From contig DBXX01000044.1 of assembly GCA_002309675.1 (NCBI GenBank), positions 23,132 through 32,358 of the forward strand: DNA of 9,227 nucleotides. The letters run 5' to 3'. Of the stretch, positions 6,888 to 9,227 are shown in pieces. Under the pieces are notes generated by a model. It was given only the letters and a program-made list of their open reading frames with translations, did not search any database and was not told the origin of the DNA. The stretch is from Lachnospiraceae bacterium UBA1201 (GTDB taxonomy: Bacteria; Bacillota; Clostridia; Lachnospirales; Lachnospiraceae). Position 1 is the stretch's first letter. The number at the start of each line of letters is the position of its first letter. Both the position numbers and the translations under genes were made by a program.

Positions 6888-6923
6888 TGAGGACATTGCA
6901 AAAAAGCAATGCCCTCATTTTTT
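6888..6923 (+). terminator. Intrinsic terminator after the lipoprotein gene
   Basis: Arms TGAGGACATTGC (6888-6899) and GCAATGCCCTCA (6906-6917) pair with one A-C mismatch around a loop of six A, followed by six T (6918-6923). On the minus strand it could also serve the convergent ArsR gene, but there the T-run after the stem is poor, so plus-strand use is more likely. Confidence 0.88.
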
Positions 6924-6952
6924 ACTCAAGTATTTGCATGCATCGATAGGAT

Positions 6953-7348
6953 TTATGCTTTGTAATAGTCCGCTCCGTGGGTGATGCCGAACATAGCGTC
7001 GATCATTTTATGAAGCAGGAGCGCCTTCGGTGTATCCGCCAGGCGGTAGTAGATCTCTTTACCGGCGCGGCGGTTCGTGATCAGCCCGGTCTGGCGCAGG
7101 GAGCGCAGGTGGTGTGAAACGGCCGGCGCACTCATGTCGATGAAGACAGCGATATTGGAAACGCATTCTTCGCTGTGGGCCAGCAGCCACAGGATCTTCA
7201 GACGCGTGCTGTCGCAAAGCTGGCCGAAGGTGTCGGCCGCCTCGATAAAGGCCATCTCCGATGGACGATGCTCCAATAGTTCCTTCGTTTCGGCCGCGTG
7301 TTCATGTTCGTGAAGCGGTCCTAAACTGTCTGCGGTAAAATGTTCCAT
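6953..7348 (-). CDS. ArsR/SmtB-family metal-responsive repressor
   Basis: A 131-residue winged-helix regulator. The core is LCDSTRLKILWLLAHSE (44-60), then ECVSNIAVFIDMSAPAVSHHLRSL with the recognition helix at about 73-85, then the wing TNRRAGKEIYYRL (91-103). This is the standard order of the family. Candidate metal ligands are Cys62 in ECVSNIA (CadC-type sensors have ELCVCD at this place), a His-rich N-terminal stretch (His13, His15, His17), and His113, Asp117 and His124 in the C-terminal helix. The start is supported by AAGGA 7 bases upstream on the minus strand. It is transcribed against the metal-efflux operon direction, with only the unknown lipoprotein gene between them, and is the obvious candidate repressor of that operon. 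Metal selectivity cannot be read with certainty; Zn or Cd is favoured by context. Confidence 0.92.
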   Translation of the reverse strand: MEHFTADSLGPLHEHEHAAETKELLEHRPSEMAFIEAADTFGQLCDSTRLKILWLLAHSEECVSNIAVFIDMSAPAVSHHLRSLRQTGLITNRRAGKEIYYRLADTPKALLLHKMIDAMFGITHGADYYKA

Positions 7349-7371
7349 AGGCCCATCCTTTCGTAATTAAG

Positions 7372-7391
7372 TGATTAATCAAGTAAAACTT
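7372..7391. promoter_or_regulatory. AT-rich palindromes in the ArsR leader, candidate autoregulatory site
   Basis: A perfect 10-bp palindrome TGATTAATCA (7372-7381) is overlapped by AAGT-AAA-ACTT (7381-7391). Both lie just downstream of the ArsR -10 box, where an autorepressor would act. They do not share the AAAC-GTTT core found in front of the HMA gene, so a common regulator is not demonstrated. Confidence 0.35.
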
Positions 7392-7397
7392 TAAATA

Positions 7398-7426
7398 ATC
7401 ATAGCACTCTTTGTGGAAAATGTCAA
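7398..7426 (-). promoter_or_regulatory. Promoter of the ArsR gene
   Basis: On the minus strand, -35 TTGACA (7421-7426), a 17-base spacer and -10 TATGAT (7398-7403) preceded by TGC. Between it and the gene lie AT-rich inverted repeats, so autoregulation is plausible. Confidence 0.82.
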
Positions 7427-7433
7427 AGCGGGA

Positions 7434-7462
7434 TTGAAAAAGCGAAGAAAATAGGATATAAT
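7434..7462 (+). promoter_or_regulatory. Promoter of clpX
   Basis: A -35 TTGAAA (7434-7439), a 17-base spacer and a perfect -10 TATAAT (7457-7462). Its -35 box is only 7 bases from the -35 box of the divergent ArsR promoter, so the two polymerase sites should interfere with each other. Confidence 0.78.
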
Positions 7463-7512
7463 CGAAAGGTGGGAAAGGATGAGAATGTGTGCGTAATTGA
7501 AAGGATTATTTT

Positions 7513-8940
7513 ATGGCTGATAAGATAAAGGATTCCGAGCAGGGTTCGGAAGAAAAAAAGGAGAAGAAGGAGAATAACGACGGGAAACTCCGTTACTGTT
7601 TCTCCTGCCGCAGAACGGAGGATCAGACGGGGCCCCTGATCGAGATCCCGGGAGGGTTCTCCATTTGCCGCGACTGCATGCAGAAGACCATGGATCTGAT
7701 GAAGGACAATGACTTCACGAAGATCGGTTTTCCGCCCAATGTAGTTTTCGGTTCGCAGTACAGCAGTTTTACCGATTTCATGAATGAGATCGGCGGTGTC
7801 AGTGAGCCCGAGGAGATCGGGAAGCTGAAGCCGAAGAAGAAAAAGAAGAAGGAAAAAACGGAGGAGGAAGCGCCGCCCCTGACCATCAAGAACGTGCCGC
7901 CGCCTCATAAGATCAAGGAGAAACTGGACGAATACGTGATCGGTCAGGAGCACGCGAAGAAGGTCATCTCCGTAGCCGTTTACAACCATTACAAACGCGT
8001 GCTTTCCGAAGAACAGGGCGACATCGAGATCCAGAAGTCGAACATGCTGATGATCGGACCGACCGGTTCCGGAAAGACCTACCTGGTGAAGACACTCGCC
8101 AAACTGCTTCGCGTGCCGCTCGCGATCGCGGACGCGACCTCCCTGACGGAGGCAGGCTACATCGGCGACGACATCGAGTCCGTACTCAGTAAGCTCCTCG
8201 CGGCCGCCGACGGCGATGTCGAGAAGGCAGAGCACGGCATCGTGTTCATCGACGAGATCGATAAGATCGCCAAAAAGAAGAATACCAACAGCCGGGATGT
8301 CAGCGGCGAGGCCGTTCAGCAAGGCCTGCTGAAACTGCTCGAAGGAGCGACGGTGGAGGTGCCGGTCGGCGCCATGAGTAAGAACGCCATGGTACCGCTG
8401 ACCACGATGGACACGTCGAACATCCTGTTTATCTGCGGTGGCGCATTTCCCGATCTGGAAGAGATCATCAAGAGCCGCCTGCTGCACAATTCGACCATGG
8501 GCTTCCAGGGCGACCTGAAGGACCGCTACGACAACGATCCGCACCTGATGAGCCACGTGGAAAATGAAGACCTTCGGGAGTTTGGTATGATCCCCGAGTT
8601 TTTGGGTAGATTGCCCGTTGTATTTACGCTTGACGGATTGTCGAAGGAAGCGTTGATCACCATTTTGAAGGAGCCGAAGAATGCGATCCTGAAGCAGTAT
8701 CAGCGCCTCTTTGAACTGGACAGCGTGAACCTTCAGTTCTCCGATGATGCTTTGGAACTCATCGCGGAGCGTGCGCTTAAGAAGAATACCGGAGCGCGTG
8801 CGCTGCGCGCCATCATCGAGGACTTCATGCTCGACATCATGTATGAGATCCCGAAGGATCCGAACATCGGAGCCGTGACCATCACACGCGCCTACATCGA
8901 AGGCAAAGGCGGCCCGGAGATAAAGATGCGAGGATATTGA
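7513..8940 (+). CDS. clpX: ClpX, unfoldase subunit of the ClpXP protease (divergent form)
   Basis: A 475-residue AAA+ protein that unfolds substrates and feeds them to ClpP in the cytoplasm. The N-terminal zinc-binding domain has four cysteines (29, 32, 52, 55; CFSC and CRDC). A long linker carries a run of seven Lys (107-113). AAA+ motifs: Walker A GPTGSGKT (182-189), pore loop GYIG (215-218; GYVG in E. coli), Walker B IVFIDE (243-248), VSGEAVQQGLLKLLEG, and sensor-2 GARALR (427-432). MGF at 329-331 stands at the ClpP-docking IGF loop, so protease partnership is likely. The RKH substrate loop of E. coli ClpX is absent; in its place is VGAMSKNAMVPLTT (285-298). The protein is longer than the usual 410-430 residues because of its N-terminal region. 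AAAGGA (7500-7505) precedes ATG 7513. No clpP, tig or lon is adjacent. A second, classical ClpX elsewhere in the genome is possible. Confidence 0.9.
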   Translation: MADKIKDSEQGSEEKKEKKENNDGKLRYCFSCRRTEDQTGPLIEIPGGFSICRDCMQKTMDLMKDNDFTKIGFPPNVVFGSQYSSFTDFMNEIGGVSEPEEIGKLKPKKKKKKEKTEEEAPPLTIKNVPPPHKIKEKLDEYVIGQEHAKKVISVAVYNHYKRVLSEEQGDIEIQKSNMLMIGPTGSGKTYLVKTLAKLLRVPLAIADATSLTEAGYIGDDIESVLSKLLAAADGDVEKAEHGIVFIDEIDKIAKKKNTNSRDVSGEAVQQGLLKLLEGATVEVPVGAMSKNAMVPLTTMDTSNILFICGGAFPDLEEIIKSRLLHNSTMGFQGDLKDRYDNDPHLMSHVENEDLREFGMIPEFLGRLPVVFTLDGLSKEALITILKEPKNAILKQYQRLFELDSVNLQFSDDALELIAERALKKNTGARALRAIIEDFMLDIMYEIPKDPNIGAVTITRAYIEGKGGPEIKMRGY

Positions 8941-9107
8941 GCGAATACTAGGTTCGAAAAGTCCCGCGGGGACATGCTGGCATGTCCAGAGCGGACCTTG
9001 AGAACCGAACGGACATGAGCCATCCCGGTTCCCGAAGGGAAGCGAGGAGGATGGCGAATGGCCGTAGGATTTCGGGAGCGCGAAGCGCGGAGAAATCCGT
9101 AGTATTC
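8941..9107 (+). repeat. Structured tandem repeat, unit 1 (167 bp)
   Basis: The first unit of a head-to-tail repeat that begins on the base after the clpX stop codon. Bases 8948-9060 recur at 9115-9227 with one difference in 113. Nested inverted repeats are visible: closing arms GCGAATACTA (8941-8950) and TAGTATTCGC (9100-9109); an irregular stem GGTTC/GAACC (8951-8955/9002-9006) holding GTCCCGC/GCGGAC and GACATGC/GCATGTC (8971-8986); a stem GCCATCC/GGATGGC (9019-9025/9049-9055) holding TTCCC-GAA-GGGAA; and GGATTTC/GAAATCC (9067-9073/9092-9098) holding GCGC-GAA-GCGC. Taken together this folds as three hairpins closed by one terminal stem. I do not recognise the family. It could be a REP/BIME-like intergenic repeat or a small structured RNA. 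No T-run follows, so it is not an ordinary terminator. Confidence 0.85.
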
Positions 9108-9227
9108 GCGTAACCTAGGTTCGAAAAGTCCCGCGGGGACATGCTGGCATGTCCAGAGCGGACCTTGAGAACCGAACGGACATGAGCCATCCCGGTTCCC
9201 AAAGGGAAGCGAGGAGGATGGCGAATG
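9108..9227 (+). repeat. Structured tandem repeat, unit 2 (cut by window end)
   Basis: The second unit at a 167-base offset. Bases 9115-9227 match unit 1 except for A9201 in place of G9034, which falls in the loop of the TTCCC/GGGAA hairpin. Its left closing arm would be GCGTAACCTA (9108-9117), three changes from unit 1. The third hairpin and right arm lie beyond the edge. The window ends inside the repeat, possibly because an assembly broke there. Confidence 0.85.

Noticed and set aside
7479..7496. A five-codon reading frame in the clpX leader that might be an attenuator peptide.
   Set aside because: It would start about 10 bases after the expected transcription start with no proper ribosome binding site, and I see no alternative hairpins for attenuation.
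7423..8556. A 377-codon open frame on the minus strand opposite clpX.
   Set aside because: It is a shadow of clpX: composition is low-complexity with Leu and Phe runs opposite the Lys-rich linker, no motif is recognisable, and the plus strand encodes a complete AAA+ protein.
8951..8959. A tRNA T-arm look-alike (GGTTCGAAA).
   Set aside because: No acceptor, D or anticodon arm can be placed around it, and it is part of the repeated hairpin element.
8948..9202. An 84-codon minus-strand frame across the tandem repeat.
   Set aside because: The repeat period of 167 is not a multiple of three, so the two copies are read in different frames, and the only variation between copies fits an RNA/DNA hairpin loop. 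It is not a protein gene.
8941..9227. CRISPR array.
   Set aside because: The repeated block is 113 bp, with only two copies and a single 54-bp interval that is itself palindromic. This is not the size or pattern of CRISPR repeats and spacers, and no cas gene is present.

Overview
This is a chromosomal segment that looks like a Gram-positive anaerobe of the class Clostridia, most likely a Lachnospiraceae-type gut bacterium. The signs are consensus sigma-A promoters, strong GGAGG-type ribosome binding sites, two lipoproteins with classical lipoboxes, a Firmicutes-style Zn/Cd ATPase and a ClpX of the kind I associate with that family. By eye the GC content is about 55-60% in most genes. I see no plasmid, phage or transposase gene.

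Layout. Positions 1-389 hold the 3' end of a MacB/LolD-type ABC ATPase with an AbrB-like C-terminal tail, followed by a hairpin. Positions 458-2793 hold a complete polar amino-acid ABC importer operon of lipoprotein, permease and ATPase, with its own promoter and a textbook terminator. Positions 2814-6035 hold a metal-efflux operon: a strong promoter followed by two inverted repeats, a free-standing heavy-metal-associated (HMA) protein, a P1B-2 ATPase without its own HMA domain, and an AEC-family permease. Positions 6055-6923 hold a monocistronic lipoprotein of unknown function that is more AT-rich than its neighbours, with its own promoter and terminator. An ArsR/SmtB metalloregulator lies on the minus strand at 6953-7348, and clpX on the plus strand at 7513-8940; their promoters are back to back. 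Positions 8941-9227 carry no credible gene but contain a 167-bp-period tandem repeat with strong nested inverted repeats, cut by the end of the window.

How the genes work together. The importer captures a polar amino acid with a membrane-anchored binding protein and drives uptake with ATP. The HMA protein and ATPase would bind and export Zn, Cd or Pb. The ArsR repressor about 0.9 kb beyond the operon is a plausible regulator, but the operator link is inferred.

The points most worth a second look are these. The amino-acid binding protein has its two halves in swapped order, so it is a circular permutant. The tandem element after clpX appears to be a three-hairpin structure closed by a terminal stem. 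The ABC ATPase carries an AbrB-like tail. The ClpX lacks the RKH loop.
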